Shown one piece after another: positions 6,447 through 13,375 of a DNA stretch of 15,543 bases. Each line of letters starts with the position of its first letter. Position 1 is the stretch's first letter. The stretch comes from an uncultured Clostridia bacterium (GTDB lineage Bacteria > Bacillota > Clostridia > Christensenellales > CAG-314), in NCBI GenBank assembly GCA_934281515.1, contig CAKQXG010000036.1:1-15543 (forward strand), in the 5' to 3' direction. Made by a program: the position numbers and the translations under genes. Under the pieces are notes generated by a model that worked only from the letters and a program-made list of their open reading frames with translations, ran no database searches and was not told the DNA's origin.

Positions 6447-6938
6447 ATGAAAGTTGCAATTTTTGCAGGGTCATTTTGCCCGATAACTACGGGACATGTC
6501 GACGCCATACGTCGTGCGGCAAAACTGTGCGACAAACTGTACGTAATGGTAGGCGTAAACATCGCCAAAAAATATTTTTTGCCCGACGACGTCCGCTTGC
6601 AGTCGGTTAAACTTGCTACGGCAGATCTGACAAACGTAGAGTGCTGCTTGTTTGACGGATTGACTACCGATTTTGCCGAAAGTGTGGGTGCGCAAGCCAT
6701 GATAAAGGTTGTGCGTAGTGCCGCCGAGACCGACGAAGTGTTGAATCTCGTCGACATCAACCGCGATATGTGGGACGGCGAGACGATTTTTATTGCCGCC
6801 TCTTCGGAATTGCGCCATGTGTCAAGCTCGTTTGTGCGAGAGTTGGCAACCTTTGGCAAGGACGTTACACGATACGTACCCGTCGCATGTCAAAGCCTGC
6901 TTGCGCCGTATATTGCCGAGCTGACGGTAAAGCGTTAG
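6447..6938 (+). CDS. coaD: Phosphopantetheine adenylyltransferase CoaD
   Basis: CoaD transfers AMP from ATP to 4'-phosphopantetheine, the penultimate step of coenzyme A synthesis. The 163-residue product is of normal length. The nucleotidyltransferase (T/H)xGH motif is TTGH at 14-17, VGVNIAKKYFLPDDVR matches the lysine-bearing loop, and HVSSSFVREL at 124-133 is the ATP-site signature. Two positions depart from the family. GSFDP reads GSFCP with Cys11, and the RGLR segment reads KVVR (87-90), keeping only the second arginine. AAGGAG lies 5 nt before the ATG. Context after rsmD supports the call. CoA made here feeds the Pta substrate encoded further along, though that link is only metabolic. 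Confidence 0.95.
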   Translation: MKVAIFAGSFCPITTGHVDAIRRAAKLCDKLYVMVGVNIAKKYFLPDDVRLQSVKLATADLTNVECCLFDGLTTDFAESVGAQAMIKVVRSAAETDEVLNLVDINRDMWDGETIFIAASSELRHVSSSFVRELATFGKDVTRYVPVACQSLLAPYIAELTVKR

Positions 6939-6956
6939 TAACTCGACATTGTGGCG

Positions 6957-6985
6957 TTGACGGCTAACATCGCGTGGTTTGTAAA
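6957..6985 (+). promoter_or_regulatory. Candidate promoter of the DAHP synthase gene
   Basis: TTGACG (6957-6962), a 17-nt spacer and TGTAAA (6980-6985). It lies 18 nt after coaD ends and would give a leader of about 60 nt. I see no convincing attenuator in that leader. Confidence 0.45.
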
Positions 6986-7051
6986 AATGCGTCAAGTATC
7001 GTGCGCATAGATTTGAAATGTGTCAATGCAAAAACAAAAGTAAAGGATAAT

Positions 7052-8050
7052 ATGTTCAGACAAATCAATATGATTCCGTCGGTGGAAGAGATCAGGCAAT
7101 GGTTGCCGCTTCCTGCCAACCTTGCCAAGGTCAAGACGGAGTTTGATATGCAAATCAGAGAAAATATGCGTACTCGCAAGCGGTTTGTGGTGGTGTGCGG
7201 TCCGTGTTCCGCCGACGACGTCAAGGCAGTCGCCGAGTACGTCCGCTTTTTGAAAGGGCAAGCCGACCTGTACCCCGAACTGCTTGTTGTGGCGCGTATA
7301 TATACGGTCAAGCCGCACAGCGACGGGACAGGCTATCCCGGTATGTTGTTCGGCGGTGCGGACGGCAAAGACATCGTTGCCGGCATTGTGCGTTGTCGCA
7401 AGGTAATGACGGACTGTCTCGCGGCGGGATTGCCGATAGCCGACGAGTTGTTGTTTCCCGAGTTGTGGGACTACTTTTCCGACTTGGTCAGTTACCCGTT
7501 TGTAGGCGCCCGCAGTAGCGAAGATACCATTCATCGTGCGTATGCTTCGGGGTTGTCGGTTCCTGTCGGTATCAAAAACGGTACCGACGGCAGTGTGTTT
7601 AAGTTGGCAAGCAGTGTCGCGGCGGCAAGTCGACCGTCAGTTTTTCCTGTAGGCGGCAAGGTACTGCAAACCGACGGCAACAAGATGTGTCACGCTGTGT
7701 TGCGTGGCGGTCAGGATGACGGGCGTTTTCGTGAAAACTTTTCCGAGCGACTTGTGCGCAGGCTAAAATTCCTGCTTAACAAGCAGGGGTTAAACGATTT
7801 TATAATGGTTGACTTGTCTCACGCCAACAGCGGAAAGATAGCGGCAAATCAGTTGCAGAATGCTTGCCGTGCCGTGAGTAACCGTGATGTGTGCGGCGTG
7901 ATGGCGGAGAGTTACCTGTACGACGGCGCAAACCCCGACGGCGAATACGGCGTGTCTCGCACCGACGATTGCTTGGGTATGGACAAGACCGCGGACTTAC
8001 TAAAACTCATACGTGATGTTTATGTAAGTCGGGCAAAATCGGACAACTGA
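7052..8050 (+). CDS. aroF: Class I 3-deoxy-D-arabino-heptulosonate-7-phosphate synthase
   Basis: DAHP synthase condenses phosphoenolpyruvate and erythrose 4-phosphate, the first step of the shikimate pathway. The start at 7052 follows AAAGGA by 4 nt and gives 332 residues. An upstream ATG would add 26 residues unlike the family. Class I (AroF/G/H-type) strings are clear: CGPCS (49-53), KP at 87-88, GARSSE (152-157), KNGTDG (175-180) and HAVLRGG (214-220). Metal ligands expected in the family are present: C52, H257 in SHANS, E286 in MAES and D305 in RTDDC. Which amino acid inhibits it cannot be read from sequence, so the symbol is generic. It stands alone between coaD and the convergent ylbJ. 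Confidence 0.95.
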   Translation: MFRQINMIPSVEEIRQWLPLPANLAKVKTEFDMQIRENMRTRKRFVVVCGPCSADDVKAVAEYVRFLKGQADLYPELLVVARIYTVKPHSDGTGYPGMLFGGADGKDIVAGIVRCRKVMTDCLAAGLPIADELLFPELWDYFSDLVSYPFVGARSSEDTIHRAYASGLSVPVGIKNGTDGSVFKLASSVAAASRPSVFPVGGKVLQTDGNKMCHAVLRGGQDDGRFRENFSERLVRRLKFLLNKQGLNDFIMVDLSHANSGKIAANQLQNACRAVSNRDVCGVMAESYLYDGANPDGEYGVSRTDDCLGMDKTADLLKLIRDVYVSRAKSDN

Positions 8051-8131
8051 TATCTTTTTATGTCCGATTGTCTGTTCGCGAAGCGAATTGTGTCGGCGCT
8101 GATGTCGGCTTGACATTATTGTATCGCGCGA
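8051..8131. other. Convergent gap between DAHP synthase and ylbJ
   Basis: Two small inverted repeats are visible: TTCGC-GAA-GCGAA and, at 8102-8116, ATGTC-GGCTT-GACAT. Neither is followed by a T-run on either strand, so neither is a convincing terminator. How the two converging transcripts end is unclear. Confidence 0.35.
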
Positions 8132-9019
8132 TTACAAAAACAACTTGCATAATAAATACGAGATTATGGCGCAAAGGGAACTTTGCGTCAATTTTGTTTT
8201 CAGGTAATCGATGGAACGCACCTTGCAACGAGACAGAAAGGACATGCTTTGCAGCAGTATACCAATGCCTCCGAACCCTAGCAACGTGGAACATAATACC
8301 GTTTGAGCCAACGTATCTGTCGTGGCGGCGGTAACGAAAAATACTCCGCTTGTCATCTCCAGTAAGCCGCAGAAAAATGCGGCGGTCAGGCTGTCGGCAA
8401 AGCTATCGGGCAGGATACTTTTAACCGCGTAGCTAATCATGTATGCAATGCCGATAAGCGCACCGACGGTCAGTACGGATAGTACGGAATCGGTTAGCGT
8501 TTCGGAAAAGCTTTTTGCATTTCGAGTGGGGTTCGGCATGCCTGTAATGCAACTTGTTTGCGAACGAAAAATCAATCCGTTGAGTATGCATGCGACCAAT
8601 TGTGTACCGACAAGTATTGCCGAAGCAACGGCATTTTCTAACAACGGGCAAACGGTTGCGAGTAAAAATATCGGTCCGGGAGTGGAGCAAAAAGCCGATA
8701 ACGCGACAGCTGTTTTGTCATCCGCGCCGCTGTCTGCAACAAGTTTTGCGCCAACGGGATAACCGCAAACAAGGCTTGTTACAAACAGTCCGTCGGCGGA
8801 CTGCCCGAATAAAAATCTTGTCAGTTTGCCCTTTTGCGGCAACGCCTTGCATGCCGGCGGAGCAAGCAGGCAGAAGGGCAACAGTACGGGCAAAACGTTG
8901 TTTGCCCATACCGTCAATCCTTGTATAAAGGCTGTGCAAAACATTTTTGGGGCAAGTGCAAACGCGGTAGCAAATAAAATAAAAAGGGTAGGTAAAGCCA
9001 GTTTTTTTAGTGTTTTCAT
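8132..9019 (-). CDS. ylbJ: YlbJ-like polytopic membrane protein (nucleoside-recognition 'Gate' type)
   Basis: In Bacillus, YlbJ is a sporulation-associated integral membrane protein; its transport role is not established. The product is 295 residues, clearly shorter than the roughly 400 of the B. subtilis protein. It has about seven or eight hydrophobic segments. Family-like strings are VCGYPVGAKLVAD, ALSAFCSTPGPIFLL and, near the C-terminus, LLGFGGIGILLQSMSF, followed by a basic YLKTKL stretch. The ATG at 9019 opens a lysine-rich start before the first membrane segment. The frame continues 16 codons upstream through the promoter, which I discount. No Shine-Dalgarno is present, and a TACAAT box ends 7 nt before the ATG. 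The position between coaD and tmcAL agrees with Firmicutes order. Confidence 0.85.
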   Translation of the reverse strand: MKTLKKLALPTLFILFATAFALAPKMFCTAFIQGLTVWANNVLPVLLPFCLLAPPACKALPQKGKLTRFLFGQSADGLFVTSLVCGYPVGAKLVADSGADDKTAVALSAFCSTPGPIFLLATVCPLLENAVASAILVGTQLVACILNGLIFRSQTSCITGMPNPTRNAKSFSETLTDSVLSVLTVGALIGIAYMISYAVKSILPDSFADSLTAAFFCGLLEMTSGVFFVTAATTDTLAQTVLCSTLLGFGGIGILLQSMSFLSRCKVRSIDYLKTKLTQSSLCAIISYLLCKLFL

Positions 9020-9026
9020 CGGTAGT

Positions 9027-9055
9027 ATTGTATGTTTGCTTGTCTTGTATCTGAA
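9027..9055 (-). promoter_or_regulatory. Promoter of ylbJ, leaderless geometry
   Basis: On the minus strand, TTCAGA (complement of 9050-9055), a 17-nt spacer and TACAAT (complement of 9027-9032). Seven nt then lead to the ATG at 9019, placing the predicted transcript start on or beside the start codon. Confidence 0.55.
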
Positions 9056-9319
9056 CACCCCTGACAATTTGTTGACTACTATCGGGAGTGGTTAATTGTT
9101 GCTTTGCTTGTCGGCGGAGGTGCTAAGTTTAACAATTCTGATGCTTGAAAAGCGGTGTAATTTGTGCTTTACCGCTATTCAACGGCAATTTGTGCGGTAA
9201 GTGTAAAATGTAAAACGGAAGGAGAAATTCTGTTAAAACGAGTCAACTATGGCAAAAATCGGCATTTTGCAGAATACTATGTCAGTAATAGTACTATGCA
9301 GAAAACAGTTTTTATAATG
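9056..9319. other. Intergenic stretch between ylbJ promoter and tmcAL terminator
   Basis: No supported gene. A plus frame here reads on into antisense tmcAL and looks spurious. An AAGGAG near 9220 is not followed by a usable start at normal distance. AGCGGT (9151-9156) and ACCGCT (9171-9176) form a short inverted repeat, and AATTTGTGC occurs twice at about 9159 and 9187. A small untranslated RNA cannot be excluded, but nothing supports one strongly. Confidence 0.4.
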
Positions 9320-9351
9320 AAAAAGCCCGAAACGGTCAGTTTCGAGCTTTT
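9320..9351 (-). terminator. Rho-independent terminator of tmcAL
   Basis: On the minus strand, AAAAGCTCGAAAC, a 5-nt loop TGACC and GTTTCGGGCTTTT form a 13-bp stem with one T-G wobble, ending in TTTTT. It lies 8 nt after the tmcAL stop. On the plus strand the wobble becomes a C-A mismatch, which makes the minus strand the intended direction. Confidence 0.85.
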
Positions 9352-9359
9352 GGCGGTAT

Positions 9360-10424
9360 TTATTGGGATTGTTCAAGTACTTGCAACTTTATCGGCGGTT
9401 TGGTCTCTGACAAAGAGTAGTACAGTCGGTCGGCACGTTGGCAAACGGGATCGTAGTATTTGTCCTCAAGCGCAAGCAGTTTGGTGGCGCGTGTGCTTAC
9501 CGCAAGTATGTTGGTGGGGATGTGTGCGTGTAAGGTTTGCGCGGCGTACTGTTTGGTTACGCCCAAGACCGACGACAACACAAGGCGTTGCAATTTGGCT
9601 CGTGTGTAACGCTTGGTCTTGACCTCTTCCAGTAACGCGTCGTACCCGTGCGACTTGTCGGCTTGAAAAAATCTGTTTTCTATGCCTTCGGTCATGCCCT
9701 CGGTTTGCCCGATTTGTTCGGCGGTCATCAATGACAGCATATGCGGCGCAAACTGTTTGAAGCGTTGTTCGACGTTTATGTCGATATCTGCCGCAACGTA
9801 CGGGAAGGAGTATTTTCCTGCAATGGTCGGGGTTTCCCGTATGGCAGTGGAGCTGGCGTAACGTCCGCTGGGGTGGGCACTGTTATAGTTGTTGACGCGT
9901 TTGATTGTCACGGGTTCGATGTGCGCTCCGATTTTGTCGATGGCTTTGAGGTACTCCAATGCAAGGACGTTATTGGGACTGTCCAGTATGGCTATGCCCA
10001 GTGCGTTGGCTACGGCTTTGGGGTAGGACACGCCTTTGCCGACTTCCTCTTTGATTCGTTGGTTGACCGACGGAGAATTGAGCATTTCTGCGGTCAGGCG
10101 CAACGTAGTGATGTCGCCGCATTCGCTGCCGAACAGCAAAGTCTCGGCTCCCAATTTTTGAGCAAGTTTAACGCCGCCCAACGCAAAGTTTTCTGCCGAG
10201 GCGGTGGCGTACACAAGTGGTAACTCTACAACAAGGTCGGCTCCTGCCGTAACGGCATGGCGTGCGCGTGCGTACTTATCGGCGCAGGCAGGCAGTCCGC
10301 GTTGGGTGTAGTTGCCGCTCATCACGCACACGACAAAGTCGCTTGTGTTTCTGCCAAGGTCGATAAGACGTTTGTGTCCTTTGTGCAGCGGATTAAATTC
10401 ACAGATTATTGCAGAAAGTTTCAT
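9360..10424 (-). CDS. tmcAL: tRNA(Met) cytidine acetate ligase TmcAL (YlbM)
   Basis: TmcAL uses ATP and acetate to form N4-acetylcytidine at the wobble position of elongator tRNA-Met, via an acetyl-adenylate. The product is 354 residues, somewhat shorter than the roughly 400 typical. The start MKLSAIICEFNPLHKGH carries the HxGH nucleotidyltransferase motif at 14-17. VMSGNYTQRGLPACADKYARA and GADLVVELPLVYATASAENFA are strong family strings, with LLFGSECGD following. No Shine-Dalgarno precedes the ATG, and a TATTTT box ends 8 nt upstream. It is divergent from pta-ackA, whose pathway yields acetate, the TmcAL substrate. Its terminator is at 9320-9351. Confidence 0.95.
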   Translation of the reverse strand: MKLSAIICEFNPLHKGHKRLIDLGRNTSDFVVCVMSGNYTQRGLPACADKYARARHAVTAGADLVVELPLVYATASAENFALGGVKLAQKLGAETLLFGSECGDITTLRLTAEMLNSPSVNQRIKEEVGKGVSYPKAVANALGIAILDSPNNVLALEYLKAIDKIGAHIEPVTIKRVNNYNSAHPSGRYASSTAIRETPTIAGKYSFPYVAADIDINVEQRFKQFAPHMLSLMTAEQIGQTEGMTEGIENRFFQADKSHGYDALLEEVKTKRYTRAKLQRLVLSSVLGVTKQYAAQTLHAHIPTNILAVSTRATKLLALEDKYYDPVCQRADRLYYSLSETKPPIKLQVLEQSQ

Positions 10425-10432
10425 GTGTTTGC

Positions 10433-10461
10433 AAAATAAATTAGTTTCTCGCTTTTGTCGG
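10433..10461 (-). promoter_or_regulatory. Candidate tmcAL promoter, leaderless geometry
   Basis: On the minus strand, CCGACA (complement of 10456-10461), a 17-nt spacer and TATTTT (complement of 10433-10438), then 8 nt to the ATG at 10424. Both boxes match four of six consensus bases. It is the weakest of the five leaderless candidates together with rsmD. Confidence 0.45.
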
Positions 10462-10469
10462 GGTTTTGG

Positions 10470-10498
10470 TTTACTTTATTTGCAGAATGTGTTATTAT
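10470..10498 (+). promoter_or_regulatory. Candidate pta-ackA promoter
   Basis: TTTACT (10470-10475), a 17-nt spacer and TATTAT (10493-10498). Transcription near 10505 gives a leader of about 112 nt holding all three CGATTGACAA repeats. A second candidate, TTGACA (10527-10532) with TATGTA (10550-10555), has a perfect -35 inside the palindrome but a poor -10. Confidence 0.5.
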
Positions 10499-10504
10499 AT
10501 AAGT

Positions 10505-10592
10505 CGATTGACAATATACTACCCGATTGACAATTCGGTTGTCAAACGATATGTAGCCTAATCATTTTAACATTATTTTGTCCGATTGACAA
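10505..10592 (+). repeat. Three CGATTGACAA direct repeats in the pta leader
   Basis: Exact 10-nt copies start at 10505, 10524 and 10583. Each contains TTGACA, the -35 consensus, but only the middle one has any -10-like sequence at the right distance. They may be operator half-sites or duplicated promoter fragments. Confidence 0.55.
10524..10548. promoter_or_regulatory. Palindrome in the pta leader, possible operator or hairpin
   Basis: TTGACAA (10527-10533), TTCGG, TTGTCAA (10539-10545) is a perfect 7-bp inverted repeat. The symmetry continues outward to CG/CG with one mismatch. As DNA it could bind a dimeric regulator over a TTGACA box; as RNA it is a short hairpin in the leader. No regulator can be named. 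Confidence 0.5.
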
Positions 10593-10616
10593 GCACAATA
10601 TTAAGGAGTGTGTACT

Positions 10617-11612
10617 ATGAACGTTTTGGATCAAATCAAGGCGAAAGCCGCCGCGCTCAACAAAACTATTGTTTTGTGCGAAGGTGAGGACAGCCGCGTG
10701 GTGGTGGCTGCCGCCGACGCAACAAAGCAAGGTATTGCAAAGATTGTATTGCTCGGTAACGAACAGGCAATAAAAGCCGCCAATCCCGACGTCGACCTGA
10801 CGGGCGTTACCGTTGTCGACCCCCTTACAAGCGACAAACTGCCTGCTTACAACGCCAAGTTGTGCGAGCTTCGCGCCAAGAAAGGCATGACGCCCGAACA
10901 AGCCGCCGAACTGCTTAAGGACGGCACATACTTCGGCGCAATGATGCTGTACTTCGGCGACGTAGACGGACTTGTGTCCGGTGCATGCCACAGCACGGCA
11001 AATACCCTGCGCCCCGGTTTGCAAATTATCAAAACGGCACCCGGTGTTTCGGCAGTGTCCAGTTTCAACCTTATGATTTGTCCGCCCCAAGGCAACCAAT
11101 ATTGCCCCGACGGTCTTGTCGTGTTTGCCGACTGTGGGCTTAATCCTACCTATACCGGCGAAGGTCTTGCCGACTGCGCAATAGCAACAGCCAAGTCTGC
11201 CGCCGCCATTGCAGGTATCGAACCGCGCGTAGCCATGCTCAGTTTCAGCAGTCACGGCAGTGCAAAGCACGACAACGTCACAATGGTTGCCGAGGCTACA
11301 AAGATTGCCCAAGCAAAGGCTCCCGAGTTGGCAATAGACGGCGAATTGCAATTCGACGCGGCAATCGTGCCGTCGGTGGGCGCAATGAAGGCCCCCGGCA
11401 GTAAGGTCGCGGGGCATGCCAACGTGTTTATCTTCCCCGATCTGCAAGCAGGCAACATCGGCTACAAGATTGCCGAACGTCTGGGCGGATTTATGGCTGT
11501 CGGTCCCATTTGCCAAGGCTTTGCCAAACCGTTAAACGACCTGTCGCGCGGTTGCAAGTCCGACGATATTGTCGCAACGGTTGCCATCACCGCACTGCAA
11601 ACACAATTTTAG
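10617..11612 (+). CDS. pta: Phosphate acetyltransferase Pta
   Basis: Pta converts acetyl-CoA and phosphate to acetyl phosphate and CoA, the first half of the acetate-forming, ATP-yielding route. The start at 10617 is chosen because AAGGAG (10603-10608) lies 8 nt before it. An ATG three codons upstream sits right on this site. The product is 331 residues, the length of the short, single-domain Pta type. Strong strings are CEGEDSRV near residue 20, VSGACHSTANTLRPGLQII, MLSFSSHGSA, IDGELQFDAAIVPSVG, NVFIFPDLQAGNIGYKIAERLGG and GPICQGFAKPLNDLSRG. ackA follows after 9 nt in the same operon. Confidence 0.98.
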   Translation: MNVLDQIKAKAAALNKTIVLCEGEDSRVVVAAADATKQGIAKIVLLGNEQAIKAANPDVDLTGVTVVDPLTSDKLPAYNAKLCELRAKKGMTPEQAAELLKDGTYFGAMMLYFGDVDGLVSGACHSTANTLRPGLQIIKTAPGVSAVSSFNLMICPPQGNQYCPDGLVVFADCGLNPTYTGEGLADCAIATAKSAAAIAGIEPRVAMLSFSSHGSAKHDNVTMVAEATKIAQAKAPELAIDGELQFDAAIVPSVGAMKAPGSKVAGHANVFIFPDLQAGNIGYKIAERLGGFMAVGPICQGFAKPLNDLSRGCKSDDIVATVAITALQTQF

Positions 11613-11621
11613 AGGTGCAAT

Positions 11622-12821
11622 ATGAAGATATTGGTAATCAATTCCGGTAGTTCGTCACTCAAATACCAACTTATCGACATGGAAACGGAACACGTTCTTG
11701 CCAAAGGTAACTGCGACCGTATCGGTATCGATCACTCGACGTTTTCCTACAAGACGGACGCTGTAAAGGTGGAGCGCGAAACCGACTTCCCCAACCATCA
11801 GGTTGCCGTCAAAACGGTGCTTGCTACATTGGAGGACAAGCAAATCGGCGTAATCTCCGACATGAAGGAAATCGACGGCGTCGGTCACCGCGTGGTTGCC
11901 AGCGGCGAAGCATTCAAGCAACCTACGCTTGTCACACCTCACGCAATGGAGCTGATGGAAGAGATCAAGGACCTTGCGCCTTTGCACAATCCTGCTGCAA
12001 TCATCGGCGTAAATGCTTGTCTCGCCGAAATGCCGAATACTCCGATGGTGCTCGTATTCGACACGGGCTTCCACTTTACCATGCCCGACTACGCATATAT
12101 GTATGCCGTCAAGTACGAGCATTACGAAAAGTACAAAATTCGTCGTTACGGCGCACACGGCACAAGCCACAAGTATGTGTCGGAGCAGGCAATTGCTTAC
12201 CTTGGACTTGACAAGGACAACAACAAGATTATTACCTGCCACCTTGGCAACGGCTCGTCCATTACGGCTGTCAAAAACGGCAAATGTATTGACACTAGCA
12301 TGGGCTTTACGCCCCTTGCAGGCGTTCCTATGGGCACTCGTAGCGGTGACATCGACTTTGCCGCGGCAGAGTATATTGCCAAGAAAGAAGGCATGGACAT
12401 CACGCAAATGCTGACCTATCTCAACAAGGAGTGCGGCATGCGCGGTATTACGGGCGGCAAGTCGGATTTCCGCGATCTTACCGCAGGCGAGGACAACGGC
12501 GACTATCGTTGTCATCTGGCGCTGGAGATGTTCAGCTACGCTACCAAGAAGTATGTCGGAGCGTACATGGCTGCAATGGGCGGCGTGGACGCGATTGTGT
12601 TTACCGCAGGTATCGGCGAGCATGTCGACAGAGTGCGTGCGGCGGCATTGTCCGACATGGAAGCCTTCGGCATCAAGGTGGATCCCGTTAAAAACGCTAA
12701 CGTCGGTAGCGGCATTAGCGAGATACAAGCCGACGACAGTCGAGTCAAAATACTGGTAATACCCACCAACGAAGAGCTTGCAATTGCTCGCGAAACAATG
12801 ATTGTCGCAAACTTGGCGTAA
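11622..12821 (+). CDS. ackA: Acetate kinase AckA
   Basis: AckA interconverts acetyl phosphate plus ADP with acetate plus ATP, completing the Pta-AckA pathway. The 399 residues match the usual length. The N-terminus VINSGSSSLKYQL has the substrate-binding Asn7 and Lys14. Other family strings are GHRVVASGE with the conserved Arg90, VFDTGFHFTMP with the catalytic aspartate, GAHGTSHKYV with the key histidine, HLGNGSSITA, MGTRSGDID and FTAGIGEH. GAGGTG precedes the ATG. One small departure is SGDIDF where SGDIDP is usual. No terminator is visible before yceD, whose own promoter begins 4 nt after this stop, so some read-through is likely. Confidence 0.98.
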   Translation: MKILVINSGSSSLKYQLIDMETEHVLAKGNCDRIGIDHSTFSYKTDAVKVERETDFPNHQVAVKTVLATLEDKQIGVISDMKEIDGVGHRVVASGEAFKQPTLVTPHAMELMEEIKDLAPLHNPAAIIGVNACLAEMPNTPMVLVFDTGFHFTMPDYAYMYAVKYEHYEKYKIRRYGAHGTSHKYVSEQAIAYLGLDKDNNKIITCHLGNGSSITAVKNGKCIDTSMGFTPLAGVPMGTRSGDIDFAAAEYIAKKEGMDITQMLTYLNKECGMRGITGGKSDFRDLTAGEDNGDYRCHLALEMFSYATKKYVGAYMAAMGGVDAIVFTAGIGEHVDRVRAAALSDMEAFGIKVDPVKNANVGSGISEIQADDSRVKILVIPTNEELAIARETMIVANLA

Positions 12822-12825
12822 ATCG

Positions 12826-12854
12826 TTGACAAAATCAAACTAACTTTGTATAAT
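12826..12854 (+). promoter_or_regulatory. Consensus promoter of yceD-rpmF
   Basis: TTGACA (12826-12831), exactly 17 nt, TATAAT (12849-12854): a perfect housekeeping consensus. The predicted +1 is the G at about 12862, the first base of an in-frame GTG. It would drive the ribosomal protein L32 unit independently of pta-ackA. Confidence 0.85.
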
Positions 12855-12861
12855 AATGAGC

Positions 12862-13359
12862 GTGTCTAAAAAAATCGTGATAGAATTGTCGGAAAATATG
12901 GCGCATGCAGGTCAGACGTTACCTTTCTGCGGCAGTTTTGATATAGATGACGATCTTTTGCCCTATCCCGAAGCAAAACTTACGGGTGTGGACGTGGATT
13001 TCGGCGTTACGTTTGTCAATCCCGACGTAGAAGTGGAAGGTACCGTTATTTGCCACGTCAAAGGTTTTTGCGACAGGTGCCTTGCACCCGTCGACAAGGA
13101 TTTTGTTCTGCCTTTTCTACAGACTTTTTACAAGGACAGCGGTGTGGAAGACGATGACTATGTCTACTACGACAGCAAGTTGGACGTCACGCAGGCTGTC
13201 AGGGACGAGATCGTGCTTGGCTTACCGATGGGGTTGCTGTGTAAGGACGACTGCAAAGGGCTTTGCCCGAAGTGCGGCGCCAACAGAAACGTCACCGATT
13301 GCGGCTGTGACACGACCAGGGAAAATCCGTTTTCCATCCTTAAAAACATAAAATTCTAG
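12862..13359 (+). CDS. yceD: YceD/DUF177 family protein, partner gene of rpmF
   Basis: YceD-family proteins are nearly always encoded beside rpmF. In plants and E. coli they are linked to 23S rRNA accumulation, and the B. subtilis member is YlbN. From the GTG the product is 165 residues. It has the family's GFCDRCLAPVD near the middle and a Cys-rich C-terminal block with CKDDCKGLCPKCG and DCGCD. The start is ambiguous. An ATG at 12856 gives two more residues but lies 1 nt after the TATAAT box, so the strong promoter would not include it. The GTG at 12862 falls at the predicted +1. Neither has a Shine-Dalgarno. rpmF follows after 16 nt. Confidence 0.9.
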   Translation: MSKKIVIELSENMAHAGQTLPFCGSFDIDDDLLPYPEAKLTGVDVDFGVTFVNPDVEVEGTVICHVKGFCDRCLAPVDKDFVLPFLQTFYKDSGVEDDDYVYYDSKLDVTQAVRDEIVLGLPMGLLCKDDCKGLCPKCGANRNVTDCGCDTTRENPFSILKNIKF

Positions 13360-13375
13360 ACGGAGGTGCATCACA

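Noticed and set aside
9164..9622. Plus-strand frame of 152 codons upstream of and antisense to tmcAL
   Set aside because: It crosses the tmcAL terminator and runs antisense to its 3' end; the peptide is low-quality and has no ribosome binding site at its ATG.
10542..11516. Long antisense frames over pta, and similar ones over ackA (11655-12728), queA (1198-2193) and rnc (14032-14928)
   Set aside because: They are Cys/His-rich shadows on the opposite strand of confidently identified genes, a result of codon bias.
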